From the NCBI RefSeq assembly GCF_001308015.1, contig NZ_LGYH01000002.1, positions 62,001-126,000 of the forward strand: a stretch of 64,000 bases of DNA, read 5' to 3'. The notes under the pieces were generated by a model. It made no database searches. It saw only the letters and a list, made by a program, of their open reading frames with translations, and was not told where the DNA came from. The position numbers were made by a program, and so were the translations under genes. Shown piece after piece: positions 8,704-18,469 of this stretch (position 1 is its first letter; every line of letters starts with the position of its first letter). Origin of the DNA: Neisseria sp. 83E34. Lineage in GTDB: Bacteria > Pseudomonadota > Gammaproteobacteria > Burkholderiales > Neisseriaceae.

Positions 8704-9159
8704 TTGTTTGGCGGCGTTCATGAATTAAGCATAGACAGCAAAGGGCGGTTGGCGATTCCTGCCAAGTTCCGCGAGCTTTTGCTGCGCCGCTATACGCCTT
8801 CTGTGGTGGTTACGTTGGATTCGCGCAGCCGCATGCTGATTTATCCCGAAAGTGTTTGGGAAGGTGTGGCGGCGCAGCTTTTGGCTTTGCCCGTGGCCGG
8901 GAAACCTGTGTTGCAGCGTTATCAAAACCTGCTTTTGCACAATGCCGATACTTTGGAGTTGGATGGCGCCGGCCGCATCCTGCTGCCTGCCAACCTGAGA
9001 AAACGCGTTGATTTCGATAAAGAAGTTACCTTGGTCGGTCGCGCCAACCGCTTGGAGCTTTGGGGTCGCGAGCATTGGGAGGCTGAAATGGAGCAGGCTT
9101 TGGATGCCGATCCTGAAGATCTGGAAATGGAATTGGCGCAAACGGATTTGCAGCTATGA
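8704..9159 (+). CDS. mraZ: transcriptional regulator MraZ
   Basis: 151 residues with two SpoVT/AbrB-like MraZ repeats, each carrying the DxxxR signature (DSKGR at about 11-15 and DGAGR at about 80-84). It starts with TTG ([15 protein letters not shown]), chosen because an AGGAGG lies upstream and the FGG N-terminus is conserved. It is the DNA-binding autorepressor of the division and cell-wall cluster and is first in the operon. Its stop overlaps the rsmH start (TATGA). Confidence 0.95.
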   Translation: MFGGVHELSIDSKGRLAIPAKFRELLLRRYTPSVVVTLDSRSRMLIYPESVWEGVAAQLLALPVAGKPVLQRYQNLLLHNADTLELDGAGRILLPANLRKRVDFDKEVTLVGRANRLELWGREHWEAEMEQALDADPEDLEMELAQTDLQL

Positions 9160-10118
9160 CGGAGCAGGCGGCATTCCAGCATGTAACCGTTTTGCTGAAC
9201 GAGGCGGTGGATGCTTTGGCAGTTCGTGAAAACGGCATTTATGTAGACGGTACTTTCGGCAGGGGAGGGCATTCCCGTCTGATTTTGTCGAAGCTGGGTG
9301 AGGCGGGCCGTTTGGTGGTGTTTGATAAAGACCCGCAGGCAATTGCTGTGGCGCTGGTGCTGGCGGAGCATGATAAGCGTGTGAGCGTGGTGCATGATGG
9401 TTTTGCCACGTTTCAGACAGCCTTGAATGAATTGGGCATAAATAAAATAGACGGCGCTCTGTTTGATTTGGGTATTTCTTCTCCGCAAATTGACGATGGT
9501 ACGCGCGGTTTCAGCTTCCGTTATGACGCGCCGCTGGATATGCGGATGGATACGACGCGGGGTATATCGGCTGCCGAATGGATTGCGGTGGCCCAAGAGC
9601 AAGAATTACATGAGGTGATTAAGAATTATGGTGAAGAGCGGTTTAGTCGCCAGATTGCGCGCGCCATTGTTTCGCAACGCGAGGAAAGCCCTATTGATAC
9701 AACCGGCAAGCTGGCGAAACTCGTGGCACAAGCCGTCCGTACTCGTGAGCGCGGTCAAGATCCGGCGACCCGGACATTCCAAGCCGTTCGGATTTTCATC
9801 AACCGTGAGCTTGAAGAAGTAAAAGCGGTGCTGCCGCAAGTGGTAGCAAGATTAAATGAAGGCGGCAGGCTGGCGGTGATTGCGTTTCACTCGTTGGAAG
9901 ACCGTATCGTGAAGCAGTTTATCAAGCAGTATTCCACTCATGCGCCGCTGCCTAAATGGGCTGCGATAAGGGAAGCGGATTTACCGCAGCCGCCTTTGAA
10001 GGCAATCGGTAAGGCTGTTAAGCCTTCTGATGAAGAAATCAGAATGAATCCCCGCGCGCGCTCTGCGGTGTTGCGTGTGGCGGAGCGCACAAGCGGTGTG
10101 TTTGAACAAGATGTATAA
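9156..10118 (+). CDS. rsmH: 16S rRNA m4C1402 methyltransferase RsmH
   Basis: 320 residues, full length. The N-terminal [13 protein letters not shown] and [10 protein letters not shown] form the SAM site, [12 protein letters not shown] is the family signature, and the C-terminal [15 protein letters not shown] is the second. It methylates N4 of C1402 in 16S rRNA. It overlaps mraZ by four bases and is followed by ftsL across a single TG-DUS. Confidence 0.95.
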   Translation: MTEQAAFQHVTVLLNEAVDALAVRENGIYVDGTFGRGGHSRLILSKLGEAGRLVVFDKDPQAIAVALVLAEHDKRVSVVHDGFATFQTALNELGINKIDGALFDLGISSPQIDDGTRGFSFRYDAPLDMRMDTTRGISAAEWIAVAQEQELHEVIKNYGEERFSRQIARAIVSQREESPIDTTGKLAKLVAQAVRTRERGQDPATRTFQAVRIFINRELEEVKAVLPQVVARLNEGGRLAVIAFHSLEDRIVKQFIKQYSTHAPLPKWAAIREADLPQPPLKAIGKAVKPSDEEIRMNPRARSAVLRVAERTSGVFEQDV

Positions 10119-10156
10119 AATCAGGGCAGGTGCTATGCCTGTCTGAAAAAGTTGCT

Positions 10157-10417
10157 ATGAATAAGTTGAATATTTTGCTGCTGGCATTGGCTTTGGTATC
10201 CGGCGTGTCAGTGGTAACCGTGCAAAACCAGTCGCGACAGTATTTTATCGCGCTGGATAAAGCGCAGAAGCAGAAAACGGTGCTGGAGCAGGAATATGCC
10301 CGTTTGAAATTCGAGCAGGCCAAGTTGGCGAACCACCAGCTAATTAAGGTGGCGGCAAAAGAACAAAATCTCCGTCCGCCCGCTCAAGAGGATACGCAGA
10401 TCGTGGAAGTAAAATAA
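10157..10417 (+). CDS. ftsL: cell division protein FtsL
   Basis: 86 residues from ATG 10157: one transmembrane helix (about 3-24) and a periplasmic coiled coil ending ENLRPP-type. It joins FtsB and FtsQ in the divisome. The frame is open to an upstream ATG at 10130, but that extension encodes the DUS (CLSEK), so the inner start is preferred. Confidence 0.88.
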   Translation: MNKLNILLLALALVSGVSVVTVQNQSRQYFIALDKAQKQKTVLEQEYARLKFEQAKLANHQLIKVAAKEQNLRPPAQEDTQIVEVK

Positions 10418-10433
10418 TTTAGAGAATAGTTGC

Positions 10434-12191
10434 ATGTTAATCAAAAACGAATATAAACCCAAAATGCTGGCCAAACAGCCTAAGGTGCCGAAAGGAGTCG
10501 GCACCAACGGGCGTATCCTGTTTGTGCTTGGCGGTTTGGCAGTGGCTTTCGTGGCCTTAATCGGCCGGGGCGTTTATCTGCAAACCAGCGAACATGCTTT
10601 TCTGAAAGATCAGGGGGATCGCCGTTTTGTGCGTACAGTTGCGCTTACGGCTTCACGGGGCATGATTTCCGATAGAAACGGCGCCACGCTTGCTTTGAGT
10701 GCACCTACGGAATCACTGTATGCTATTCCTTCTGTAATGGATGAGATGCCGACTAATGCGCAAATCATCAAACTAGCGAAATTGTTAGGTGTGCCTGAAA
10801 GCGAAGTTGAGGAAAAGCTGTCGAAAAAAGATAAAGACTTCGTATATATCAAGCGCCAGCTGCCGCATGAAGTAGCCAAGCAGATAGAAGATTTGGGGAT
10901 TAAAGGTTTGGCATTCCAAAAAGAAGCCAAGCGTCAATACCCTATGGGTAATCTGTTTGCGCATGTAATTGGTTTTACCAATATCGACGGCAAAGGCCAG
11001 GAAGGCTTGGAACTTTCGCGCGAAGAAGAATTGCGCGGCGTTAACGGCGCCAAAGTGGTTTTGCGCGATAACAAAGGCAATATTGTCGATAGCTTGGATT
11101 CCCCGCGCAACAGTGACCCGAAAAACGGCAATGATTTGGTTTTGTCACTCGACCAGCGTATCCAAACGCTTGCCTATGATGAGTTGAACAAAGCCATTGA
11201 TCATCACAATGCCAAAGCCGGCAGCGCAGTTGTGCTGGATGCCAAAACCGGTGAAATTCTCGCTTTGGTCAACAGCCCCGCTTATGATCCGAACCGCCCC
11301 GGCCAGGCGAGCAGTGAGCAGCGCCGCAACCGCGCGGTAACCGATATGATTGAACCAGGTTCGACTATGAAACCTTTCCCAATTGCGAAAGCCATTGATT
11401 CGGGCAAAGTAAATGAAACATCTTGGTTCAACACGCATCCTTATTCAATCGGCGGTAACGTGGTGCGCGATACCCATGTGTATGCGGCCTTGAACCTACG
11501 CGGCATTATGCAGAAATCTTCCAACGTAGGCACCAGTAAACTTTCGGCCATGTTCAGCCCGCAGGAAATGTATGAGTTTTACAGCAGCGTAGGCATTGGC
11601 AAACGCATGCATTCGGGTTTCCCGGGGGAAACCGCCGGTATTTTGCATAACTGGAAACGCTGGCAGCCGTTTAGTCAGGCAACTATGTCGTTCGGCTACG
11701 GATTGCAAACCAGCCTCTTGCAGCTTGCCCGCTCGTATACCGTGTTTACCACTGATGGCCGCTTATTACCCATCAGCTTTGAGAAGCAGTTGATGGCGCC
11801 GAAGGGTGAGCAGGTGATTAAGCCTGAAACCGCAGCTTTGATGCGTAAAATCATGGTTTCCGTAACCGAGCCGGGCGGCACGGGTACGGCCGGTTCGGTA
11901 GAAGGTTTTAACGTGGCAGCGAAAACCGGTACGGCGCGCAAACTGGTTAACGGTCGTTATGCCAGCGACAAGCATATGGCAACTTTCGTTGGTTTCGCGC
12001 CTGCGGAAAATCCTCGTGTGATTGTGGCTGTGAACGTGGATGAGCCGACTAAAAACGGCTATTACGGCGGCACGGTTGCCGGCCCGGTATTCAAAAGTGT
12101 TATGTCTGGCAGTCTGAATATTTTAGGGGTGGCGCCTACCAAGCAGCTGACTAACACCACCACCATTCATGTTGCCCAAAAATCAAATTAA
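10434..12191 (+). CDS. penA: penicillin-binding protein 2 (FtsI), peptidoglycan transpeptidase
   Basis: 585 residues: an N-terminal membrane anchor (about 27-48), dimerisation domain, and transpeptidase domain with S310-T-M-K313, S362-S-N364 and K497-T-G499. It cross-links septal peptidoglycan. The numbering coincides with gonococcal PBP2, so residues can be compared: M312, P316, L504, N541, V552, V556 and V566 match residues I recall from mosaic, cephalosporin-tolerant gonococcal alleles, which come from commensals. A501, G542, G545 and P551 look wild type, and the Asp345a insertion is absent. It lies just before the dialect switch in murE. Confidence 0.95.
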   Translation: MLIKNEYKPKMLAKQPKVPKGVGTNGRILFVLGGLAVAFVALIGRGVYLQTSEHAFLKDQGDRRFVRTVALTASRGMISDRNGATLALSAPTESLYAIPSVMDEMPTNAQIIKLAKLLGVPESEVEEKLSKKDKDFVYIKRQLPHEVAKQIEDLGIKGLAFQKEAKRQYPMGNLFAHVIGFTNIDGKGQEGLELSREEELRGVNGAKVVLRDNKGNIVDSLDSPRNSDPKNGNDLVLSLDQRIQTLAYDELNKAIDHHNAKAGSAVVLDAKTGEILALVNSPAYDPNRPGQASSEQRRNRAVTDMIEPGSTMKPFPIAKAIDSGKVNETSWFNTHPYSIGGNVVRDTHVYAALNLRGIMQKSSNVGTSKLSAMFSPQEMYEFYSSVGIGKRMHSGFPGETAGILHNWKRWQPFSQATMSFGYGLQTSLLQLARSYTVFTTDGRLLPISFEKQLMAPKGEQVIKPETAALMRKIMVSVTEPGGTGTAGSVEGFNVAAKTGTARKLVNGRYASDKHMATFVGFAPAENPRVIVAVNVDEPTKNGYYGGTVAGPVFKSVMSGSLNILGVAPTKQLTNTTTIHVAQKSN

Positions 12192-12227
12192 ACCGCATGA
12201 TTTAAATAGAATAAGAGAAGTATTAAT

Positions 12228-13703
12228 ATGTTCAGCGACTTGGTTCCTTTAGCTGAAACCGACTTACCGCCCTTGCTGTGTGAAAACGCAGCAGGGCGTT
12301 TGTTGCATTCAGACAGCCGTAAAATCAAACAAGGCGACATTTTCATTGCCTGTCAGGGCGAATACACCGACGGGCGCGAGTATATCCCCGCTGCCGTTGC
12401 CAACGGCGCGGCTTTTGTTTTTTGGGACGACGACGGTAAATTCGCGTGGAATCCCGAATGGAACGTGCCGAATCAGGGTATTGCCGATTTGAGTCACAGA
12501 GCAGGCATCGTAGCGGCCGAAGTGTACGGCAATCTTTCAGACGGCCTCAAAGTTTGGGGCGTAACCGGCACCAACGGCAAAACCTCGGTTACCCAATGGC
12601 TGGCGCAGGCGGCTGATTTGCTGAATGAAAAATGCGCCATCATCGGCACGGTCGGCAACGGTTTCTGGGGCGAATTGCAGGAAGCCACCCACACCACGCC
12701 CGATCCCGTATCCGTGCAAACCCTGTTGCACCGGTTTAAACAGCAAGGCGCAAAAGCCGTGGCGATGGAAGTGTCCAGCCACGGCCTCGATCAATTCCGC
12801 GTGAACGGCGTGCCTTTTCAGACGGCCGTGTTCACCAACCTCACCCGCGACCATCTCGACTATCACGGCAGCATGGAATCCTACGGCGAAATCAAATCCC
12901 GCCTGTTTTACTGGCAAGGTTTGAAGCACGCCGTGATTAATGTGGACGACCCGTTCGGCGCAGCATTAACAGGCCGTCTGAAAAAAGAACGCCCCGAATT
13001 AAAAGTGTACGGCTACGGCTTTTCAGAACAGGCCGACATCCGCATCACTCATTTTGCCGCCTCTTCAGACGGCATGGCCGTGCAGCTCGACACTCCGTGG
13101 GGCAGCGGCGAAGTCAAAACCCGCCTGCTCGGCCGCTTTAATGCCCAAAACCTCGCTTCATGCGTCGGCGTATTGTGTGCCGACGGTTATTCTTTAGCGC
13201 AAGTGTTGGACGTGCTTGCTCAAATCCGCCCCGCCACCGGCCGTATGGACTGCATCATGAACCCCGGCAAGCCGCTTGTCGTAGTTGATTACGCCCACAC
13301 CCCCGATGCCCTTGAAAAAGCACTCGCCACCTTGCAGGAAATCAAACCGCAAGGCGCAAACCTGTGGTGCGTGTTCGGCTGTGGCGGCAACCGCGACAAA
13401 GGCAAACGCCCGCTGATGGGCGCGGCTGCCGTTGCCGGCGCGGATAAAGTGGTCGTTACCAGCGACAACCCGCGCATGGAAGAGCCTGCCGACATCATCA
13501 ACGACATCCTGCCCGCCGTTCCCCAGCCCGAACACGTCGAAACAGATCGCCGCCTAGCCATCGAATACGCGGTTAAACACGCCGCCGCCAACGACATCAT
13601 CCTGATTGCCGGCAAAGGCCATGAAACCTATCAGGACGTGCAGGGTCAGAAGCATTATTTTTCCGATTTTGACGAAGCACAAAAAGCGTTGGCGGGAAGA
13701 TAA
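12228..13703 (+). CDS. murE: UDP-MurNAc-L-Ala-D-Glu:meso-DAP ligase MurE
   Basis: 491 residues. P-loop GTNGKTS at 114-120, central VAMEVSSHGLDQFRVNG, and C-terminal DNPRMEEP, the DNPR motif that selects meso-diaminopimelate. It adds meso-DAP to the cytoplasmic peptidoglycan precursor. From about base 12536 onward the gene contains AG- and AT-type DUS (GCCGTCTGAA at 12536, 12817, 12973 and 13064), whereas the first 300 bases have none. A recombination junction inside murE is therefore likely. Confidence 0.95.
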   Translation: MFSDLVPLAETDLPPLLCENAAGRLLHSDSRKIKQGDIFIACQGEYTDGREYIPAAVANGAAFVFWDDDGKFAWNPEWNVPNQGIADLSHRAGIVAAEVYGNLSDGLKVWGVTGTNGKTSVTQWLAQAADLLNEKCAIIGTVGNGFWGELQEATHTTPDPVSVQTLLHRFKQQGAKAVAMEVSSHGLDQFRVNGVPFQTAVFTNLTRDHLDYHGSMESYGEIKSRLFYWQGLKHAVINVDDPFGAALTGRLKKERPELKVYGYGFSEQADIRITHFAASSDGMAVQLDTPWGSGEVKTRLLGRFNAQNLASCVGVLCADGYSLAQVLDVLAQIRPATGRMDCIMNPGKPLVVVDYAHTPDALEKALATLQEIKPQGANLWCVFGCGGNRDKGKRPLMGAAAVAGADKVVVTSDNPRMEEPADIINDILPAVPQPEHVETDRRLAIEYAVKHAAANDIILIAGKGHETYQDVQGQKHYFSDFDEAQKALAGR

Positions 13704-13729
13704 TTTTAGCGAAGCTCACAAAGTTCGCT

Positions 13730-13786
13730 TTCAGACGGCCTTAGTATGGGCGTATTTCAAATGCCTGTCTGAAAAGGCCGTCTGAA
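13730..13786 (+). terminator. chimeric DUS hairpin after murE
   Basis: TTCAGACGGCC (13730) pairs with GGCCGTCTGAA (13776-13786). A TG-type ATGCCTGTCTGAAAA is fused directly in front of the right arm, so both dialects are in one hairpin. It probably terminates murE. Confidence 0.6.
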
Positions 13787-13833
13787 CAATAAAAATATTT
13801 AAAACTCACTAAACAAAACAGAAAGGAAAACGT

Positions 13834-14853
13834 ATGGGTATTTATCGTTGCAACAAATGTGGACATTTGGCAGAACATGCTTGGCAGCCGAATATGGCGG
13901 AAGTAGGTTGTCCTAAATGTCATGCACCCAATAAGGTTTATGACACTTTGTTTTTTGTTCAAAAACTTTTAGAGCGTTATTTTGCGGTAAATCGGGAGTT
14001 GCAGGCTTTAAAAATCCAAGAGCAGGAATCCACAGAAGAACATAATCAGCAACAAGCACAGCAGGCGGAACATGAGCAAAGTAATTTATTGATAGGTGTT
14101 AACCTTGCTGCCACCGATGTATTAGCTACGGCAGAACAGCACGAGCCGCTGAAACAATGGTTTTTTAAGCAAAATATTGTGCCTGCATTTGATTATTCCG
14201 CAGTGGATATGAGCGGTTATTTCGATGAGGCTGCAGCAGAAATCGGCGATAAATACCACATTACCAAAGACATTTTAGGGCGTATCGGATGGGCATACCG
14301 CAACAGCCATACCGGCATCAACATTGATGTCGGCAAAATGGCGCAAAAAGATGCGCAATTAATCAATAATTTGTGCCGTCAGTTTTACAGCCATACATTG
14401 TTTGCGAAATATTTTTATCAAAAACAGGAAAAAGTTATCCGGTTGAATTTACAAAAAGCCGCGGCCATCAAACATTTCTTTAGCGGTGGTTGGCTGGAGT
14501 GGTACGTTTTGGGAAAAATGCTGACTGAGGCCAAGCAGCGGGGTAAAACCTATACTTTTTCTTGTGCTCGCAATGTAAAAATCAAGTTTGGCAATGAAGA
14601 TATTTATGAGTTGGATGTGGTTTTAATGCCGCTTGGGCAGCCACCGTTGATTATTGAATGCAAGTCGGGCGAATTCCGCAAAGACATTGAAAAATACGTC
14701 CGTTTGAAAAAACGGCTAAACCTGCCTGCCGAGCGGTTTATCGTATTGGCAACGGATTTGGAAGCTACCCAAGCCGCCGCCTTAAGCAGTATGTATGAAT
14801 TAACGTTTGCTACGCCGAAAACGTTAATGAAACATATACGGGAAACCATGTAG
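13834..14853 (+). CDS. zinc-ribbon plus DUF1887/PD-(D/E)xK nuclease-like protein
   Basis: 339 residues. An N-terminal zinc ribbon (C6-x2-C9 ... C26-x2-C29) is followed by a Gln/Glu-rich coiled linker (about 55-85), a middle helical region, and a C-terminal PD-(D/E)xK core: E222 in GGWLEWYV, D261 in YELDVVL, and E275-C-K277 in LIIECKSGE. The C-terminal half resembles DUF1887 (Card1/Can2-type) nucleases, but there is no CARF sensor and no CRISPR array nearby, so activation must differ. It sits in the enclave between murE and murF with an Abi gene, so a defence role is plausible but inferred. Confidence 0.65.
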   Translation: MGIYRCNKCGHLAEHAWQPNMAEVGCPKCHAPNKVYDTLFFVQKLLERYFAVNRELQALKIQEQESTEEHNQQQAQQAEHEQSNLLIGVNLAATDVLATAEQHEPLKQWFFKQNIVPAFDYSAVDMSGYFDEAAAEIGDKYHITKDILGRIGWAYRNSHTGINIDVGKMAQKDAQLINNLCRQFYSHTLFAKYFYQKQEKVIRLNLQKAAAIKHFFSGGWLEWYVLGKMLTEAKQRGKTYTFSCARNVKIKFGNEDIYELDVVLMPLGQPPLIIECKSGEFRKDIEKYVRLKKRLNLPAERFIVLATDLEATQAAALSSMYELTFATPKTLMKHIRETM

Positions 14854-14869
14854 TAAGACAGGCAACTTT

Positions 14870-14906
14870 TTCAGACGACCTCCTTACCGCAGAAAGGCCG
14901 TCTGAA
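14870..14906 (+). terminator. inverted AG-DUS pair (left arm degenerate)
   Basis: TTCAGACGACC at 14870 faces GGCCGTCTGAA at 14896-14906. The hairpin follows the nuclease-like gene. Confidence 0.55.
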
Positions 14907-14929
14907 TAAAAAGAAAGGATGTTGACCAA

Positions 14930-15451
14930 ATGATGTCGAAGTACACCGGCCGGATATTGTGCATTATCTGCTTAATCTTTGTATGGGGTTGCCAAACCAA
15001 ACACGCCCCGCGGCCAACCCAAGAATTAGCCGCATTAAGATCTATGCCTGCGCCCACCGAGCAAAGCCTGATCAACCCCGTGAAAGGCCACTCTTTCGAC
15101 GACAGTTGGCATGCACCGCGCAGCGGCGGTCGTAAACACGAGGGTGTGGATATTTTCGCCAAAACAGGCACGCCGGTACGTAGTACCACTGCAGGCATTG
15201 TTACCAAACTCGGCAAAAACCGCTTGGGCGGCAAAGTGGTCGGCATACAAGGCCCGGGTGCGTGGCATTACTACGCTCATTTGGACAAATTCGCCGGCCG
15301 CAAACTCTACCGCCGCGTGAAAGCAGGCGAAGTGATTGGTTATGTGGGCGATACGGGCAACGCTAAAAAAACACGGCCGCATCTGCATTACGGTGTTTAT
15401 TTGCCAAGCGGAGCGGTGAATCCTTATCCGTTGATCGATCAGGGTAGATAG
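14930..15451 (+). CDS. M23 family (LytM-like) peptidase lipoprotein
   Basis: 173 residues. A lipoprotein signal with lipobox around VWGC (Cys about 23) is followed by an M23 zinc peptidase core: HEGVDIFAKTGTPV supplies the first His and Asp ligands and RPHLHYGVY supplies the HxH. Such enzymes cleave peptidoglycan cross-bridges in the periplasm. It is short, with a single domain and no LysM or coiled-coil part. It lies between the nuclease-like gene and the broken abi gene, and an AG-DUS directly follows the stop. Confidence 0.85.
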   Translation: MMSKYTGRILCIICLIFVWGCQTKHAPRPTQELAALRSMPAPTEQSLINPVKGHSFDDSWHAPRSGGRKHEGVDIFAKTGTPVRSTTAGIVTKLGKNRLGGKVVGIQGPGAWHYYAHLDKFAGRKLYRRVKAGEVIGYVGDTGNAKKTRPHLHYGVYLPSGAVNPYPLIDQGR

Positions 15452-15494
15452 GCCGTCTGAAATAACAAATACTGCTTATAGTTAAATCAAATAT

Positions 15495-16462
15495 ATGAAT
15501 AATAATGAAGAAAACAAATATATTGAGTTGAAGCCTTGGCGTGATTTCTCAGATTTGGTAAGACTTTTGCAAAGTAGGGGAATGAATGTACCGGATGCTG
15601 TGAGGGCAGAAAAGTATTTGAGTCGGATAGGTTATTACCGGTTGAGTGGATATTTTCATGTTTTTCGAAAGTGGGATGATTCACAAAGCAAGCTGTTGGA
15701 CGATTTTTCTGAAGAAAGTGATTTTGAAACGGTATTGTCGCTGTATTTGTTTGATAAAAAACTGCGCTTTTCAGCTTTGGACGCACTTGAAAGGATCGAA
15801 ACGGCTATTAAGGTGGATATAGTTCATCTTTTGGGAGAGCGTGATCCGATGGCACATACCAATCCTGATTGCCTGCATGGTAATTTTACAAAACGGCAAA
15901 ATAAAAATAGCGGCAAAACAGGCCATGAAGAATGGTTGGAACGGTTTGAAAAGTTAGTATGCCAAGCCAAAAAAGGGATTTGCTGCTACTCAAGCACAAT
16001 ATGGAAAAATATGGCTGCCTGCCGATTTGGGTGGCAAGCTGTTTATGGGATTTCGGTGCGATGACTTGGCTGTACGGCGGATTGAAGCATGATGATAAAA
16101 ACAAGATTGCTCGAAAATATGGTGCAGTAAACGGAGATATTTTTGCACAATGGCTGAACAGCTTAAATGAAATACGTAATATTGCAGCCCATCACGACCG
16201 TTTGTGGAACATTAAAATTTCGCGTTCTTCCGCACCGATAACCCAAGACCAATACTGGAAACAAATTGATAGCAAACAACCTTTTTTCTATTTTTGCATT
16301 ATGCAGAAAATGATGAAAATACTTTGCCCCAATTCAAATTGGTCTGTGAGATTTGATGATTTAATGCGTGAATTTCCCGACAGTAAGGAAAACAGTAGAG
16401 TGAGTTTGACCAAGTTCGGTTTGCTTGAGAATTACAAAGAATGGGATTTATGGCAAAAATAA
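15495..16462 (+). pseudogene. Abi-like (AbiD/AbiF, Abi_2) gene with frameshift
   Basis: Frame 1 (15495-16064) encodes the N-terminal part (LLQSRGMNVPDAVRAEKYLSRIGYYRLSGYF), typical of the Abi_2 family. The C-terminal part (KYGCLPIWVASCLWDFGAMT... EIRNIAAHHDRLWN) continues in another frame from about 15959 to 16462. The switch falls at an A6 tract (15969-15974); one extra A would restore a single protein of about 320 residues. This could be inactivation, phase variation or an assembly error. Homologues give abortive phage resistance. Confidence 0.75.
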
Positions 16463-16605
16463 AAACCGCCGCGTACACAATTTTGTGCAGAGGCGACGGT
16501 CATGTCATTTCTGATAATACACAAAAGTACTTATCTAATCAATGAAAAAGTGTTTATAAAAGTGTGAAGTGCCGACAGGCTTAATAAAGAAAACTGAAAA
16601 ACAAC

Positions 16606-17970
16606 ATGAAACCCTTAAACCTAAACTTCATCTGCCAAACCCTCAACCTGCCGATGCCGTCTGACAACCAAACCGTCAAACGCATCGTTACTGACAGCCG
16701 CGACATTCAAAGCGGCGATGTCTTTTTCGCATTGGCGGGCGAACGCTTCGATGCGCATGACTTTGTGGCAGACGTATTGGCAAAAGGCGCGGCCGCAGCC
16801 GTGGTGTCGCGTGAAGACTGTGCCGCGTTGCCGGGTGCGTTGAAAGTGGCCGATACGCTCAAAGCCCTGCAAGATTTGGCGCACGCGTGGCGGGAAAATA
16901 TCCATCCGTTTGTGTTCGGCATCACCGGTTCGTCCGGCAAAACCACCGTCAAAGAAATGCTGGCTGCCGTGTTGCGCCACCGCTTTGGCGAAGCAGCCGT
17001 GCTGGCGACGGCGGGCAATTTCAACAACCATATCGGCCTGCCGCTGACTCTGCTCAAACTCACGTCTGCGCACCGCTATGCCGTGATTGAAATGGGGATG
17101 AACCATTTCGGCGAGTTGGCCGAACTCACACGCATTGCCAAGCCCGATGTGGCTTTGGTCAACAACGCCCTGCGCGCCCATGTCGGCTGCGGCTTCGACG
17201 GCGTGGGCGATATTGCCAAAGCAAAAAGTGAGATTTACCAAGGGCTGGATTCAGACGGCCTCGCCCTGATTCCCTGCCAAGACCCGAATGCCGCTGTTTT
17301 TCAAGCCGCAACACAAGGCTTAAAATACCAAACTTTCGGCGCGGAAGAGGGCGGTATCCACGCGGAAAATATCGTGTTGAACCCGCTTTCCTGCGAATTT
17401 GATTTGGTGTGCGGCGGAGAGCGCGCCGCTGTCAAACTGCCCGTGCCCGGCAAACACAATGTCCACAACGCCGTGGCTGCCGCCGCGCTCGCCCAAGCTG
17501 CCGGATTGAGCCTGCAAGAAATTTCAGACGGCCTCGCCGGTTTTGCCAACATCAAAGGCCGTCTGAATATCAAAAAAGGCATCAAAGGCACAACCGTGCT
17601 CGACGATACCTACAATGCCAACCCCGACAGTATGAAAGCCGCTATCGACGTGCTCGCCCAACTCCCCGCCCCGCGCGTGTTTGTGATGGGCGATATGGGC
17701 GAACTCGGCGAAGACGAAGCCGCCGCCATGCACGCCGAAGTAGGCGCATACGCCCGCAGCAAAGGCATCGAAGCGGCCTATTTTGTCGGCAACGACAGCG
17801 CGCACGCAGCGGAAACCTTCGGCGGCAACGGCCTGTGGTTCGCCGACAAAGACCCGCTGATTCAAGTGCTGGCGCACGATTTGCCGCAAGGAGCGAATGT
17901 GTTGGTGAAAGGCTCGCGCTTTATGAAGATGGAAGAAGTGGTTGAGGCGTTGTTGAATGAGAGTAAATAA
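16606..17970 (+). CDS. murF: UDP-MurNAc-tripeptide:D-Ala-D-Ala ligase MurF
   Basis: 454 residues. The N-terminal domain contains IVTDSRDIQSGDVFFALAGE, the P-loop is GITGSSGKT (105-113), and the central NFNNHIGLPLTLL and C-terminal DDTYNANPDSMKAA are MurF signatures. It adds D-Ala-D-Ala to the cytoplasmic precursor. Several AG-DUS lie inside the gene (17250, 17523, 17558), marking it as part of the enclave. Confidence 0.95.
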   Translation: MKPLNLNFICQTLNLPMPSDNQTVKRIVTDSRDIQSGDVFFALAGERFDAHDFVADVLAKGAAAAVVSREDCAALPGALKVADTLKALQDLAHAWRENIHPFVFGITGSSGKTTVKEMLAAVLRHRFGEAAVLATAGNFNNHIGLPLTLLKLTSAHRYAVIEMGMNHFGELAELTRIAKPDVALVNNALRAHVGCGFDGVGDIAKAKSEIYQGLDSDGLALIPCQDPNAAVFQAATQGLKYQTFGAEEGGIHAENIVLNPLSCEFDLVCGGERAAVKLPVPGKHNVHNAVAAAALAQAAGLSLQEISDGLAGFANIKGRLNIKKGIKGTTVLDDTYNANPDSMKAAIDVLAQLPAPRVFVMGDMGELGEDEAAAMHAEVGAYARSKGIEAAYFVGNDSAHAAETFGGNGLWFADKDPLIQVLAHDLPQGANVLVKGSRFMKMEEVVEALLNESK

Positions 17971-18028
17971 GAAGTAAGCAATTTTTAGTTATTTATTACT
18001 TTGACTATATTTACATAGGGAGTGTTTT

Positions 18029-18469
18029 ATGGAAGAAACTGTTGAAATTTTAGTTAGCGATTCAAGCTGAAGGCATATGGGGTCTCAATTTGGGCATGTT
18101 GCAGTTGATATTGACGGAACTGTTTATGGAAGAGCGGTTAGTATTTGGAGTGTTAATCATAAAGTTAGCTATATCTTAAGACAGCAGGTAAATATGCGTA
18201 GGGACACTTGGGGTTATACACTTGCTGTTACCAAAGCAGAAAAAGATGCAATTTTAAACGAGATACAAAAGCAGAGAAAAGAGAATAAGCCATACAATTT
18301 AATTGATAATAGTTGCTCTTCCGCCATGGTAAATGTATTTGGTGTAACCGACATTCTTATTGTTGACCCGCGTTGGAGTTTTGGTGGGATGCTCTCGCCA
18401 TCAGACATAATGGATGGCTTAAATAAATCTCCTCGAGTAATTAAAAGAAGGATTTATCCTAAAAAATGA
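18029..18469 (+). pseudogene. papain-like (H...C) toxin-type gene with in-frame TGA
   Basis: From ATG 18029, with GGGAG ahead, the frame reads MEETVEILVSDSS, meets TGA at 18068, then continues in the same frame as RHMGSQFGHVAVDIDG to 18469. A CGA-to-TGA change would explain this. If translation restarts at ATG 18077 the product has 130 residues. A His in GHVAVDIDG and a Cys in NLIDNSCSS are arranged as in permuted papain-like/NlpC-type amidases found as toxin modules. I cannot name the family. Base composition is AT-rich compared with murF and mraY. The stop overlaps the next lipoprotein gene (ATGA). Confidence 0.55.

Noticed and set aside
16463-16605. GC-rich imperfect hairpin after the abi gene
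   Set aside because: Pairing of the ACCGCCGCG and GGCGACGGT arms is poor and no U-tract follows, so no terminator is called.
16621-17241. 206-residue reverse frame antisense to murF
   Set aside because: Shadow frame opposite a conserved gene; His/Gln-rich composition typical of antisense translation.
17409-17945. 178-residue Arg-rich plus-strand frame inside murF
   Set aside because: Out-of-frame shadow of GC-rich murF codons with no ribosome site or domain.
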